Source: Geranomyces variabilis (Eukaryota > Chytridiomycota > Chytridiomycetes > Spizellomycetales > Powellomycetaceae). Taken from it: a stretch of DNA of 64,000 nt. The notes beneath the pieces are model-generated. The model had not been told where the DNA came from. It worked only from the letters and a program-made list of their open reading frames with translations, and made no database searches. The stretch is taken from NCBI GenBank assembly GCA_027603065.1, contig JADGJP010000004.1, positions 372,001 to 436,000 of the forward strand, given 5' to 3'. Made by a program: the position numbers and the translations under genes. This document shows, in pieces, positions 12,128 through 22,619 of this stretch; within the stretch, counting starts at the first letter, position 1, and each line of letters opens with the position of its first letter.

Positions 12128-13219
12128 TCAAAACAGTTGGCCGCACGCCACGCCGCACAACACAAGCGGCAACACCGTCGTCGCGGCTTCAAACATCAAC
12201 ACGCCCAGATCCGCCTCCTCGCCCACCGCAGGCACTCTCGGCTCTATCCGCAACCGCGTCCAAAAGAAAACGCAGTACGCCACGCTCAACACCATGGCAA
12301 CACCCGCGACGGCCCAAATGCGGCCCGGGCGCGTCCGCAGCAAGCTCGCCACCGGGCGCGGGAGCGGCAGCGTTGTGCGCAGCGATGTGAAGGTGATAGC
12401 GAACGTCGCGATGAGCGTGCTGAGGGTGAGGAGGAACGCGAGCGTGACTGATGGGTAGATTATGTCGTTTGCTCCCGGTAGCCAGTAGCCTGTGGAGATT
12501 ATCCAGCGGTAGGTGGGTGTTTGTCCGTTGTTTTCGTAGAGTGTGTCGAGACGGTAGTGGAGGAGCGAGCCTGCTAGGGCGAGGCACCAGGATCGCCAGA
12601 ACGTCAGAGGCAGCGACGTGGGGTCCCGCTCGACGTCTAACTCGTTGTCATCATCTTCGACATCATCATCACCCTCGTCAGTCGCCGCATCTGGCGGTCG
12701 CTCTTCGTCATTCTCGGCGGCATTGACGGCAGCATCGGCGGCGCCAGCGCCGGCCTCAGTCAGCCCAATATCGGACCCATCCGCTAAAAGCGCAGGACTC
12801 GGCCCTCGCCCTTGCCCTCGCCGCCGCTGCCGCTGCCACCGCCGCCGCCGTCGCCGCTGCCGTTCACGAGATTCATCATCATCGTCATCCTCACGCCGCA
12901 TCACAATGCTAAAATCCCGCCAGCCCTTGCGTCCAAAAACAAGATCCCGTCTGCTCAGCCACATTCCGACCCACACCCACCCTAACCCCGCAGTGAGCGG
13001 ATAGCCCAACGGCGAATGCACAACGTCCATAAACCGCGTGCCTAGTGTCGGATTCATGGGCTGCATGAGGAATTCGAACACGGAGCCAATGTCGGGCCCG
13101 TTGGTCGCGTGCAAGACGAGAAGGACAACATGCAGGGCCCTGAAGCGACCGTGGGAGAAGGCATGCAGGGCGACGCCGGTGCCGACGGTGGTGAGTGCGT
13201 GCGCGACGGTTGATGGCAT
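12128..13219 (-). CDS. Multi-pass membrane protein resembling DUF457/YdjM hydrolases
   Basis: A single exon of 363 aa from the ATG at 13219; the frame is open further upstream to 13384. Motifs recall the membrane-bound putative metal-dependent hydrolases of the YdjM/DUF457 group: HALTTVGTGVALHAF near the N-terminus, NGPDIGSVF, VVHSPLGYPLTAG, and LLHYRLDTLY, where His and Asp could bind metal. Hydrophobic segments flank these motifs, and three more lie near the C-terminus. Between the halves sits a highly charged insert (about residues 110-200) with runs of Asp, Arg and Asp/Glu. The activity is not established for the family, and the assignment rests on motif spacing only. It might instead be a lineage-specific membrane protein. 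Confidence 0.5.
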   Translation of the reverse strand: MPSTVAHALTTVGTGVALHAFSHGRFRALHVVLLVLHATNGPDIGSVFEFLMQPMNPTLGTRFMDVVHSPLGYPLTAGLGWVWVGMWLSRRDLVFGRKGWRDFSIVMRREDDDDDESRERQRRRRRRWQRQRRRGQGRGPSPALLADGSDIGLTEAGAGAADAAVNAAENDEERPPDAATDEGDDDVEDDDNELDVERDPTSLPLTFWRSWCLALAGSLLHYRLDTLYENNGQTPTYRWIISTGYWLPGANDIIYPSVTLAFLLTLSTLIATFAITFTSLRTTLPLPRPVASLLRTRPGRIWAVAGVAMVLSVAYCVFFWTRLRIEPRVPAVGEEADLGVLMFEAATTVLPLVLCGVACGQLF

Positions 13220-14744
13220 GACCGAGCGGGGGGGGACTTCTCGCGTGGGACTGACCAAAAGTCGCAAAGGCTCAACATTTTTACCCCCGTGCCCCCCTCT
13301 AGCAAGTTGCCAACGCCCCCACTCCCGTGTCGCGAGGGGCGTTGTCGTTGCCCAACCCGGCTGCTTCTGCTTGCTTGATCTCATACGGCTAACGCTTAGA
13401 GTTAGACAACATTTCTAATAGTCGTATCTATTGAAAGTGTATTCGAAAAGACGTGCAGAAATTTGAAATTAACGGCGTCAACTCGGGCAAAAGTCTGAAA
13501 TTCTCGGACAGCCCACCATAGTTAGTGGTCGACAGCCAGCCAGAGTCCTATCTCGTACAAGGGGGAGGGAATGCGAACTAGAAGCTCAAAGTAATACAGC
13601 TAAATGAATCGAGTGGGGTAGTTGCATAGCCCACCCACCCAGCCTGGGTTCAGCCCAAGTTGTCCCGAATGGTGCTACAAGCTCCAGCCTTGTGGTTGGT
13701 TATGTGCTCAGCAAGCAGCTTGCATTGAATTATATGGGCAGGATGATGAAATAAAAAATGAGGAAAAAACGAAAATTGGCACAAAAGAGTATTATACTTA
13801 TATCACAGTACGGAGCAACATTTGCAGTCTCCTAATCAATGCGTGGATGTGAGCTTTGCTCCTCACCACCACACCATGGCAATGGTTAACCGGTGGAAAA
13901 AAAAAATACAAAAGAGAGTTCGGGTATTTCACCTACTTCTCTCCCCCGCCGGGCCTTGAACTCGGGACCTCACGAATGAGAACCGCGTACAATCCGACTC
14001 GGCCACAAAGGCCTAAGAGATTATAGTGCATTTTGCTTGCTTATGTTGTTCTCACGAGACCCAGGGGTAAAAGCAAACGCGCCGACAGACACCTATCCTT
14101 TTTGGTCTAAATTAAAAGTTTAGCCCTCTTGCTCCCGGCGACCTCTCAAAAGTCAGAATACCAAGGAAAGGCCTGGGGGTGCGCAGCACACTCGCTTTTT
14201 TCTTTCTCCTTGCTGTCGAAAAAAAGTTTTTCGAACAAGTGTTGTATTTGACTACGGGCCCAACACCACACAAATCTTAAGGGGTTTCTCAAAGTTGTGG
14301 TAACAAAACTGAGTTATTTGCATATAAGCTTCCTTCCTTTCTTAAAGAAGATTAAACGAGAAAGACGACCCCATAAACGACACAGTGAGAGTTTAGCGAA
14401 AAGGTGGTTCAGCGAGGGAGGACGGGACATATTACTAATCTGACAAAGGGGGAATCAAAAAAGCCAAGTGTGTCGAGGAAAACGTGAATAAGGCGTAGAG
14501 CCCGTCATTGCCGTGAAAAGTAACCGAATGTGAAGGGTGGGGGGGCACTTGCAGCTTGGGGGCTACACAACAAAAGTCACGGGCTTGGACGGACCACGGA
14601 GGGGGTATATCACGTTTATGTTTTTCGAGCACACAATAGAAATAGAAACGGAAGAAGTTGGAAGCCAAGTCCTTTGTCCGTCACTGCTTCACGCCGACGA
14701 AAAGCGTGGAATTTTTAAGGATAGGGGGAGAAACGACTTTTCTC
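13220..14744. other. 1.5-kb spacer with one tRNA-like element
   Basis: Apart from the tRNA-like sequence at 13943-14013 I see no gene. Open frames are short and none resembles a protein family. Confidence 0.5.
13860..14030 (-). repeat. tRNA-derived SINE candidate (or tRNA pseudogene)
   Basis: Read on the minus strand, 14013-13943 begins GGCCTTTGTGGCCGAGTCGG, which contains a good RNA polymerase III A box (TGGCCGAGTCGG). About 35 nt later comes AGTTCAAGGCC, a near-consensus B box. The arm between them can fold with a 7-nt loop. The T arm has a mismatch and the acceptor stem does not close well, so a working tRNA is unlikely. A non-tRNA body follows with a GAGAG...CTCTC hairpin and then a T/A homopolymer tract near 13900, the usual SINE order. 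A Leu- or Ser-like tRNA parent is suggested by the A-box context only. The outer limits are approximate. Confidence 0.5.
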
Positions 14745-16343
14745 TCAGCATCGACACGACGCATTGGTAACCATCTCGTTTTTAGGCGTGCCCGGAGGCG
14801 AGCATCCAAATGCCGAAATGTACGCATCGGTATTATCCGCAATCGATCTGCCGCCCACAGCAGGTGAAGACGACGTGAACGCTGATCGCCTGCCAATGTG
14901 CGGGCTGCCAGCCGAGAATGGCACTTCGATCGTGTGGGAGAACGAGGTGGGCGATGGCGAGCGGTATGACGTGTTGGTAGCGGCGTTGGCGTTGCTGGTA
15001 GTCGATGAAGCAGGCTGGGGAGGCGCACTGGATGGCGTTGTGGCAAAGGGCGACGGCGGTTGCGACCACTGGTGCCATGGCATCGCGAGCGGACTTTGGC
15101 GAGCAAGTGTCGATGACCGCATATATCGGCGCTGCTCAGGCGAAAGTGGGAGGCTAAGCGGTGATGAATTTTGTGCCTGGACCACCGACGGTGGTGCCCG
15201 CGGAGGCTGCCGGGCGTCAGGCATGTCGTACGACGGCGCGATGACATTGGGTATAGCTCGAGGCCGCGACGGCTGCGGCATGACAACGACGGCTGCAGGA
15301 ACCGGCCGCGTGGCAGGCTTGACTGGCTTGCTGTTGGCATGGTCGTCAATTGCCGGGTCCTTCCATCCGAACAAGGGATGCGTCACGTGTACCCGTTTTG
15401 GTGGCTTGTAATCAGCTGTCGGCCGGACCAAGTTCACCTGATAGTTCGCACCCGAGTTGTTGTCCCAGAACTGCTGGCCGCAGACGTCGTAGCGTAACGC
15501 AAAGGCCAGATTGGCCGCGTTTGCTTGTGCGCCAAACTCGCGGTTAAGGTCAATCTTAAAGACAAACTTGTCCATGCCTTTGATGTTGCCGACTGGCGGG
15601 GTGACGACGTTGAGGAAGCTTGCGAGAATGTCATGCGTGGTCACCCAATTGTCGATGGTATAGTGCACGGTGACCGTCTTTTCAAAAGCCAAGTTGCGGA
15701 CAAGCACGTTGCCGACGAGGATCTTGTCGTTGTCGACTTTGACCGAGTCCAAAACAAGCTGGTTGTTGCCAAACGAAGGGCACGCGGGCAGGTTGTGTTT
15801 CTCGAGGAGCCACATTTCCCTGACCGCGAGCGCTTTCGACAGAGTCGAAAAGCTGACCTCGCCAGTGTCCTGACGCGCGTACTGGGTCAGTTTCTTGATT
15901 GAGCTCGAGGTCGATTCCTTGTGGAAATGCACGACATGCTCGAGGTTTTGGCCAAACGAGATATTGCCGGCTTGACGACGACGAGTAGAGTGGACACCGG
16001 CTTTTGGTGGAGTGGTAGCTACCAAAGACGCAGCATCACTGCTGGAGATTGTAGTAGCGACACTTGCTGGTTGCGGCTTGGCCGTTGCTGATGTTGTTGT
16101 TGGACGCTTGAGAATCGGGCGCGGAAGCGGTGATTTAGGCAGAGACAGGTACCCAGCAGCAACGCTTGCAATGACCGATCGAGGCACAGTAGCAGGAGCA
16201 GTAGTGGCGGCGGCGGGAGGTGCAGGCAAGGTCTTGTTGTTGGTCTTTCCCGAAGACTGTGACTTGTCGAGCACGGAGGCGACGACAGCCTGGACCGAGG
16301 AGATGCCCGTCTTTGGCGAAGCGAGAGGATTGGCAAAGATCAT
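14745..16343 (-). CDS. CBM21 glycogen-targeting subunit of protein phosphatase 1
   Basis: Tethers PP1 to glycogen or other glucans, so that glycogen enzymes are dephosphorylated (Gac1/Pig1 and PPP1R3 families). 532 aa in one open frame. Residues 127-150, beginning NISFGQNLEHVVHFHKES, match the PP1-docking block of the family, with the RVxF-type motif degenerate as NISF. The CBM21 domain spans about 195-305: NVLVRNLAFEKTVTVHYTID, NWVTTHDI, FVFKIDL, LAFALRYDVCGQQFWDNN and the polysaccharide-contact end GANYQV. The rest is Pro/Ser/Ala-rich. The frame stays open above the chosen ATG and encodes a plausible stretch (LVLTDPLVGARTLRIL) without any upstream Met, so an extra 5' exon is possible. Confidence 0.85.
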   Translation of the reverse strand: MIFANPLASPKTGISSVQAVVASVLDKSQSSGKTNNKTLPAPPAAATTAPATVPRSVIASVAAGYLSLPKSPLPRPILKRPTTTSATAKPQPASVATTISSSDAASLVATTPPKAGVHSTRRRQAGNISFGQNLEHVVHFHKESTSSSIKKLTQYARQDTGEVSFSTLSKALAVREMWLLEKHNLPACPSFGNNQLVLDSVKVDNDKILVGNVLVRNLAFEKTVTVHYTIDNWVTTHDILASFLNVVTPPVGNIKGMDKFVFKIDLNREFGAQANAANLAFALRYDVCGQQFWDNNSGANYQVNLVRPTADYKPPKRVHVTHPLFGWKDPAIDDHANSKPVKPATRPVPAAVVVMPQPSRPRAIPNVIAPSYDMPDARQPPRAPPSVVQAQNSSPLSLPLSPEQRRYMRSSTLARQSPLAMPWHQWSQPPSPFATTPSSAPPQPASSTTSNANAATNTSYRSPSPTSFSHTIEVPFSAGSPHIGRRSAFTSSSPAVGGRSIADNTDAYISAFGCSPPGTPKNEMVTNASCRC

Positions 16344-16741
16344 GGAGCCTTTGGTGCGCTCCCAGAGGAGGAGAAGACGAGGTTGGATACCGTTGAACGT
16401 GTATGGGTCTGTAAGTCGGCCTGCGGCGGCGGCGGCGGCCGGCTGCGAGGCAAGGATGCGTAGGGTCCTTGCGCCTACGAGTGGGTCAGTGAGGACCAGG
16501 TCCTTGTCGAGGGCCCTTTCGGCGGCGGTTTTTGAAGCTGTCGGCCTTTGGCGGGATGCGGCTGTTGGTGCGGCACAGCGGGGGCGCTTTTCCCCGAGGC
16601 GGCAGTGAGAGGAGTTTGCCTTTGCAGGCAGCGTGTTGGCTGTGTGTGGGGTGGGGTGGACGTGCGGTTGGTGGTGTGGGCGAGATAATTGGCGAGCCCA
16701 GGGGAGAGCACAAGAGGGAAAAGAGAGCGGGTTGGATGCGT

Positions 16742-16772
<31 letters not shown>

Positions 16773-18385
16773 AAGAGGAAAACCCCAACGGGAGGGGTGA
16801 GTGAGCGAGCCGGACGGGCGGGTTTATGTTTGGGCGTCAGAGGAGCGGACTTGAGAGGAAGGCAAACAATGGGAGAGGCAGGGCTGACTGGTGCCGATCG
16901 GAACGAATAAGAAGCGAGCGAGGGAAAAAGAGCGAGCGAGAGAGAGGTCACAAGGGGAGCGCTCGAGCAAGCAGGAAATATGCAGGTTATGGTGCTATTT
17001 TTGGGCAGCCGAAAACAAGCAAAGTTAGCGAGGGGGGAGAGGGAGAGCAGATGGTTGCCGCTTGCTGCGTACCGAGTGAATGAACGGCGAGGGAAGAGAG
17101 GTAACGACGAGGAAAGGTGGTGCTGCCTGACGGGGACTGCGAGGGGGACAAAGCAAGGAAGAACTGGCCAGCGGTGGGGGACGGGGGATCGACGGGGGGG
17201 AGTGCGGGTTGTTGTTGTTGTTGATTGTTGTTTACGCATCGCCCATTCTATTTTTTTTCTTTCTTTCTTTCCGCGCGCGTCATCGATTATCGCCAATTCA
17301 TTCAGTCACCCAGGCGCAATACTGATGAACGCCGTTTTACATCCACACACATCAGAAAACCACAAAGAAAAAAAAGAGAAACACGCTCCTCCACCGCTCC
17401 CCACCCCCCCTCTTATCTCACATCTTTGTCGCCGCATCCTTCCCCGAGCCAGCGCTTCCTACACTACGGTACTTGCTACTTGTGCAGTCTGCACGGTTTA
17501 TCAGATACTTGCTTGTTTCTACCACCACCGGCCCTGCCGCTCATTCCACGGCTCATTCCAGACTCGCTCGCACCTCTCGATCGCTCGCCGCACAACGGAT
17601 TGGGATTGGCCCATGGCGTTTGGCCCCCCATGCGGGTGTCGCAAAATGACGATGTGATGACGAAGGGGGGGCGGCGCCATGTGGGGGACATGCGCCGCGT
17701 GGGGGACATTTGGTTGTGCTACCTGCCCACAGATTGCCCATTTCCGCTCTTCCGGGGCTGTTCGCCTGCCACAAATGAAAAAGCCCGAAAAGTTTATAAT
17801 TGCGGGGGCTTTGCCGAATTACAAAACAGTGAGTGCCTGCGCCTTCAGCCCAGTCACGTGAGGGCACCGCGAGCACGTTCTTTGTTGTTGAGAGGGGAGA
17901 GAACCTTTTGGTTTTGTGAACCCCAAAAAAGGGAAACGTGCAAGGGGAGGCAGCCTTATAGATCCAGACTTTAACAATACTTTTCGCATTGTTTTTTCGA
18001 CAGCTTCCCCCCGGGGAAGATAATGAACTGCTGGCATGGTCTCTACTATGCTGTTTTGTTGTCAGTTCAGATCTTCTTCAATTTGGTCGTTCATGCTTGT
18101 TGGAACTTTGCTTGACTTGGCTGCTTTCGGCTGAAATATTCGCGCTTTTTCCGTTTTCCTTCTTTTTTTCTTTGTAGTGTTGTTTTGCCCCAACACATCA
18201 GGTAGCCCACAGTCCTGCCAGCCCCCCTTCTCTCTCACCATCCCGCGAGTTCCCTCGCAGAGATTGACTGTCACCCCCACAAGGTCTCGGTTCTGCTAAC
18301 GCTACCTAGTCAGTCAGTAGGAGTCCACCTATACCCGTCCGTCCGTCCGCCCCGCCCGTCCGCCCCGCCCGCCTCGCCAAAAAAC
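16344..18385. promoter_or_regulatory. 2-kb divergent upstream region with GA tract
   Basis: Lies between two head-to-head genes. It holds a purine-rich GA microsatellite (16744-16790) and long pyrimidine-rich runs, and ends in short repeated GTCCGCCCC-like units just before the transporter ATG. A 273-residue minus-strand frame covers 16475-17296 but is dominated by simple sequence; it might contribute a 5' exon to the CBM21 gene. No other gene is supported. Confidence 0.4.
16744..16790. repeat. (GA)n microsatellite
   Basis: An interrupted run of AG/GA dinucleotides read directly. Confidence 0.9.
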
Positions 18386-19060
18386 ATGCTCACAAACGAC
18401 ACCACCTCCCTGCGGTCATCAGTGACCGCAACAGTGACCGCAACAACGTCCTCGGCCACAACACTCGACGACAAAAAAGTCGACGAAATTGAAACCGGCA
18501 GTCACAACGTCAAAGCCCATGAAGAGTACCCTGCGCTCGCTCAGGGCCTGCCCCGCCCATCAGCGTCAGCGCTCAGCAAACTCGACGACGGGTTCGATGA
18601 CAACGACGACGACGTGCGGTCGATAGTCGATCAGACTCGGTCGTGGCATGATATCGCGATGGGGTTCCGCGGAAACAGGAGCTTTTGGTTTGCGTTGTTG
18701 ACGCTGGCGGTGTGTTTGGCCGTGTACTTTTCGCCTGTGCTGGAGGATAAACCTGCCCAGCATGGGTGTTTGGTATTGTTGATTGCTGCATCGATGTTGT
18801 GGGCTTTGGAGGTAGGTGGTAGTAGGTGCACGCCGGCAGAAAAAAAAAAAATGCAGCTATAGAGCGAGCGAGCGCAATTGCCTGAACGTTTTTTGCCCTC
18901 CCGCTCCCCTCTTCTTTTCTTTTCTCCTCTCTCCAAGGTCTTTCCACTCTTTATTACCGCTCTTTTGATCCCGCTCCTCGCCATCGTTTTGCGAACAATG
19001 CGCAAAGACGGCGCGGACGCCACAGACGATTCGCCGCGGTTAAGCTCAAACGCACCCGGC
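18386..19060 (+). pseudogene. SLC13/Pho91-type anion transporter, 5' part (gene interrupted)
   Basis: The N-terminal part of a DASS/SLC13-family anion transporter, closest to the fungal low-affinity phosphate transporters Pho87/90/91. Exons are 18386-18811 and 18938-~19060, phase 0. A polar, acidic ~100-residue N-terminus stands where Pho91-type proteins carry an SPX domain; none is seen. It is followed by FWFALLTLAVCLAVYFSPVL, LLIAASMLWALE, VFPLFITALLIPLLAIVLRT and SPRLSSNA. At this point the family would continue within about ten residues into the GGFTLAAALS helix, but that sequence appears only at ~24.9 kb, on the same strand. Either the gene is broken by an insertion, or it has an intron far longer than any other here plus an unseen mini-exon. 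Confidence 0.75.
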
Positions 19061-19568
19061 CCGTGCAATAGCCGGACCCATGCACGTCCGCCCACATATA
19101 AAATAGTACTTCTAGCTCAGTTTGAGTGCTCGTTAAAGTCGCGGCTACCGTTACGGCAACATTGAAAACCCGGTTGGTGAACCTTGTCAGTTCGAGGTCA
19201 TGCAGGCACTGCCCTCAATAATCCGATGCACAGCACCCACACACAACCGTGTCAATGACCTGATTCGCGGCAACTGGTAATGCATGGTACTCTCGAAAAT
19301 TGCACAGACTCTCCGTACCGGCACAATTTCAGGTCGAACTCTAAATACAGTACATATAAGAGCAATAGAAAAGGGATGATAGTCCTGATTACGCCACTGA
19401 CATCCTCGACCTCCAGCCGATACGCCCTTCCCGCTTTCTCTCTGTTTAAGCGAGAGATTTCCCTGTCGAACACGCTGCCAAGGGCACTACACTGTCATCT
19501 GACTAACTTTGTGTTGCCTCGACAGCCAATGCGCTTGCAAATGAAAGCTGTGGGTGCCGGCAGAGCCT

Positions 19569-22500
19569 TCACTCTTCGTGGCCGTCAGACTCGGCGTCGT
19601 CAGACTCGGCGTCGGCGTATTTCTCGTGTGGCCACTTCCTTTTTCGCTTGTCGATTAGCGACTGTGATGGCCAGCCTTTCAATCTGCGATAAGTGTAGCA
19701 ACGGCTGCAGAGCTCTTTCCGTTTGTCGGCGATGGTTACGGCATGAGGATCACGGTTCCATTGCTTGCCGGTTTCTTTGATCCTGCAATGAGAGCAAGGT
19801 CCTTTCATGACGGCGAGGCCGCGCCCTTTGATAAGACTCTCACCAGGCCATTCTTTTCTCACGCGATAATGGTCGTAGCAAGGTTTGCAGTATTGCTTCC
19901 GTTTTTCGTCGGTCGTCACGGCGTCACGATTACGATACCATTTTTTGCTCCCCGACTCCTGGCAGTGGTCGCATAACCCGTCTTTTTTGAAAGGTATATT
20001 GCGTTCGCGCGTGTCAAGGAGACTCTGAGGAGGCCATTCCTTGGTTCTCCTACGGTAAATTGCGCAAGCCTGGCAGTATTGCTTTCGTCTATCGGCATCG
20101 GTTGCCGCCCAAGGATCATGCTGCCATAGGGTGGGGGATTCTGAGTTTCCGCAGTGGTCGCATAGCCCGTCCTTTTTGAAAGGTATCCTGCGTTCGCGCG
20201 CGTCAAGGACACTCTGAGGAGGCCACTCCTTGGTTCTTACACGGAAAGATCTGCAAGCACAGCAGTATTGCTTTCGTTTGTCGGCATCGGTTGCGGGACA
20301 AGGATGATTCTGCCACACATTTCTGGCGGATTCTGAGCTCCCGCAGTGGTCGCACGGCCCCGTCCTCCTAAATTGTCCATTGATCCCGTAGGTCACTGCA
20401 CAGCCGTGGCACAGAAAGCCTTCAACTTGCGGTTGAGCGCGAGTGGACCATCCTGCTGGCGATGAGTCGGTCTTGCATCCAGTACAGCGCAGCGTACCAA
20501 GAAACGTGTTGGTAGCCACCTGCTGCTGAAGGGTCCAAGACGTTCGCATCGAGTTCAGCGCTCTCCGAGTCATTGTTCGGAGCCAGTTTTCGGTCGCCAT
20601 TGGCCATAACGCCAGAAGAAGCCCATAAACTCGTTGCGGAAGGAGTGAAGGAAACCATAAGCAGAAATGGTTGATCATTACACCCACAGTGGAGGCGTCG
20701 AAAATCCCCATACGATGTGTTGGTTGCTGTTTCATTTGTGACGACACAAGAAAGCGGCGTCGCCTGCACCAGAGCTTCCACCCAAAGACCAGGCAGGCGG
20801 CCGGAGAGCCAAAAGTCAGCACAGACTGATAGGGTTGTTGAGAATGTGGATCTGCAGACTGCAAGACAAGGTCGACCAGATCATGAATTTCTCTTAGAAG
20901 CGCAATGTCGTCCCCATCAGGAGGCGGCCAAGGGCAACCTGGCGGAGGAGGACCATTAGGCGGGGCAGCGACAGGAGGGGCAGCGACAGGAGGGGCAGCG
21001 ACAGGAGGGGCAGCGACAGGAGGGGCAGCGACAGGAGGGGCGGCAACGGGCGGGGCAGCAACGGGCGGGGCAGCAACAGGAGGGGCAGCGACAGGAGGGG
21101 CAGCGACAGGAGGGGCAGCGACAGGAGGGGCAGCGACAGGAGGGGCGGCAACAGGAGGGGCGGCAACAGGAGGGGCACCGACAGGCGGGACCAGGCGAGG
21201 CAGAGGAGCACTCTGCTCAAGCCTTAGGTGATCGAAGTCCAAGACTTCCGAGAAATCCATCTGACCGAGCAGCTGTGACAGCGGTGTTTCCGTTACAAAT
21301 GCAATATGCCGTAGAGCAGTGTGAAAGTTACGAGCGGTTGCACACGATGCGGCACAGAGGAGGCTCTTGCAGCCACCGCAATCACACATTCCGACAATGC
21401 GTACACGAGGCTGTCGAAAAGGAAAGATAATTGCGGTGTCAGCTGAAGTAACTAATGTTAATCTAGATAGAAGAGCTTACCTTGGCCACTGTGGTGGGAG
21501 TTTGGAAGAACTCAGTGAGCTTTCGCTGTTTATCATCAATTCGTCGCTGAAGCCGCCCGGGAACAGCTAACTCGAGTTCTTTCATTCTGTCAACTGCGTC
21601 CTTGATGCTACGTATATTTTGGAACTCGCGGCGGAGTGTGCGGACACGCTCAAAAGTCCAGCCTGTATAGCGCCTGAGCCAGCTAGTTGTGATCCGCCTC
21701 TTTTTGTTCAGTGGGACGTGGAGAGATTCAGGCAAGCCGCTGGCGAGCTTGAATTCAAGATCGTCGAGAAGGTCATCGTCTTGGGGGTCGATTGGTGCAA
21801 CGGCAAACATCTGATCGGAATCAGTGGGTGCTTTTGCCAAGCGGGGGTAGACGGAGGTATCCGCAAACTTGCGTTGGTCTTGCTCATCCTTAATCTCGTC
21901 TTGCTCAAATTTCAGTATAGCGGCACACTCGGCAAGCTCATCGGCAGTCGGCTCAGATTCCTCGAGCATTGCGAGCTCGTGCAAGGTGAAGTCATTCTCC
22001 CTGATGTGGAGAGAGAATTAGGAAGGATCAGCCAGATGCTTGCAAGAAACCAGCCGTACCAGTTATAACTCCCGCTCATACCATTGCATTTCTTCGGGTT
22101 CGTTCTTGATTCTCACCAGCTCAACGTTGCTTGAGGCTTCGCCTGGATGGTCCGACGACACCTCGGCTCTGCCTTTGCCCTTGCCCTTGCCTTTGTCTGC
22201 AACGTAACCGCCGAGCGACGAGCTGGAGCCCGCGCCATCGCCAGAGAGATCAATTACGTCGAGGTTGCAAGGTAGGGCTGGGCTACTGGAACCGCTGGAA
22301 CCACCAAACGAAGCACTGGAGCCCACACCAGGGTCGTAGCGCGGGACGTCAGATGCCTCTAACTCGGCCTACGCACTTCCTGTTAGACGACAACCAAGAC
22401 TCAAGAGGTCCGTGCACAAATTGAGCTCACCAGGGCACGAGCAATGGCCCGATCGTTGTGTTCTCCGCGACTGTCCCAAAACATCTGAGCCTTGCGAGGC

Positions 22501-22619
22501 GTTGACGGCTTGCCGGTGTTGTCGCTGACCTTGCGCTTGAGCGGAGTTGCGCCAATGTGGGTGTTGACGGCAAAGAGAGCAAGCAGAATGAATGCCCATA
22601 GGGACAGAGTGCGTCTCAT
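19569..22619 (-). CDS. Signal peptide + CxC-like cluster + five GATA-like zinc fingers
   Basis: Function unknown; probably a nucleic-acid-binding protein. Exons 22619-22431, 22368-22082, 22000-21481 and 21410-19569 share one frame (945 aa). Residues 1-24 look like a signal peptide (MRRTLSLWAFILLALFAVNT), followed by a basic PLKRK stretch. Next come a Ser/Gly-rich linker, an acidic region, and a cysteine cluster CDCGGCKSLLCAASC (about 340-354) that recalls the CxC clusters linked to KDZ transposons. About 15 copies of PPVAA lie at ~405-485. The C-terminal third has five C-x2-C...C-x2-C units. The first is the most GATA-like (CTGCKTD...GFLCHGCAVTYG). The other four repeat CDHC...KRKQYC..C followed by RxKEWP and QSL. 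The protein ends in an acidic tail. No transposase domain is visible. The whole gene lies inside the interrupted transporter. Confidence 0.7.
20959..21190. repeat. 15-bp coding minisatellite (PPVAA repeats)
   Basis: About fifteen direct copies of a 15-bp unit (GGAGGGGCAGCGACA and close variants), in frame in the zinc-finger gene. Variants cluster (GCAACGGGC in the middle, GCGGCAACA near one end), as expected from slippage or unequal exchange. Confidence 0.95.

Noticed and set aside
16475-17296. 273-codon minus-strand frame rich in Ser, Pro and Leu
   Set aside because: Dominated by simple sequence, including the GA tract, and out of frame with the CBM21 gene. Kept only as a possible source of a 5' exon.
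17225-17974. 249-codon plus-strand frame before the transporter
   Set aside because: No family resemblance, and the composition matches the surrounding noncoding DNA.
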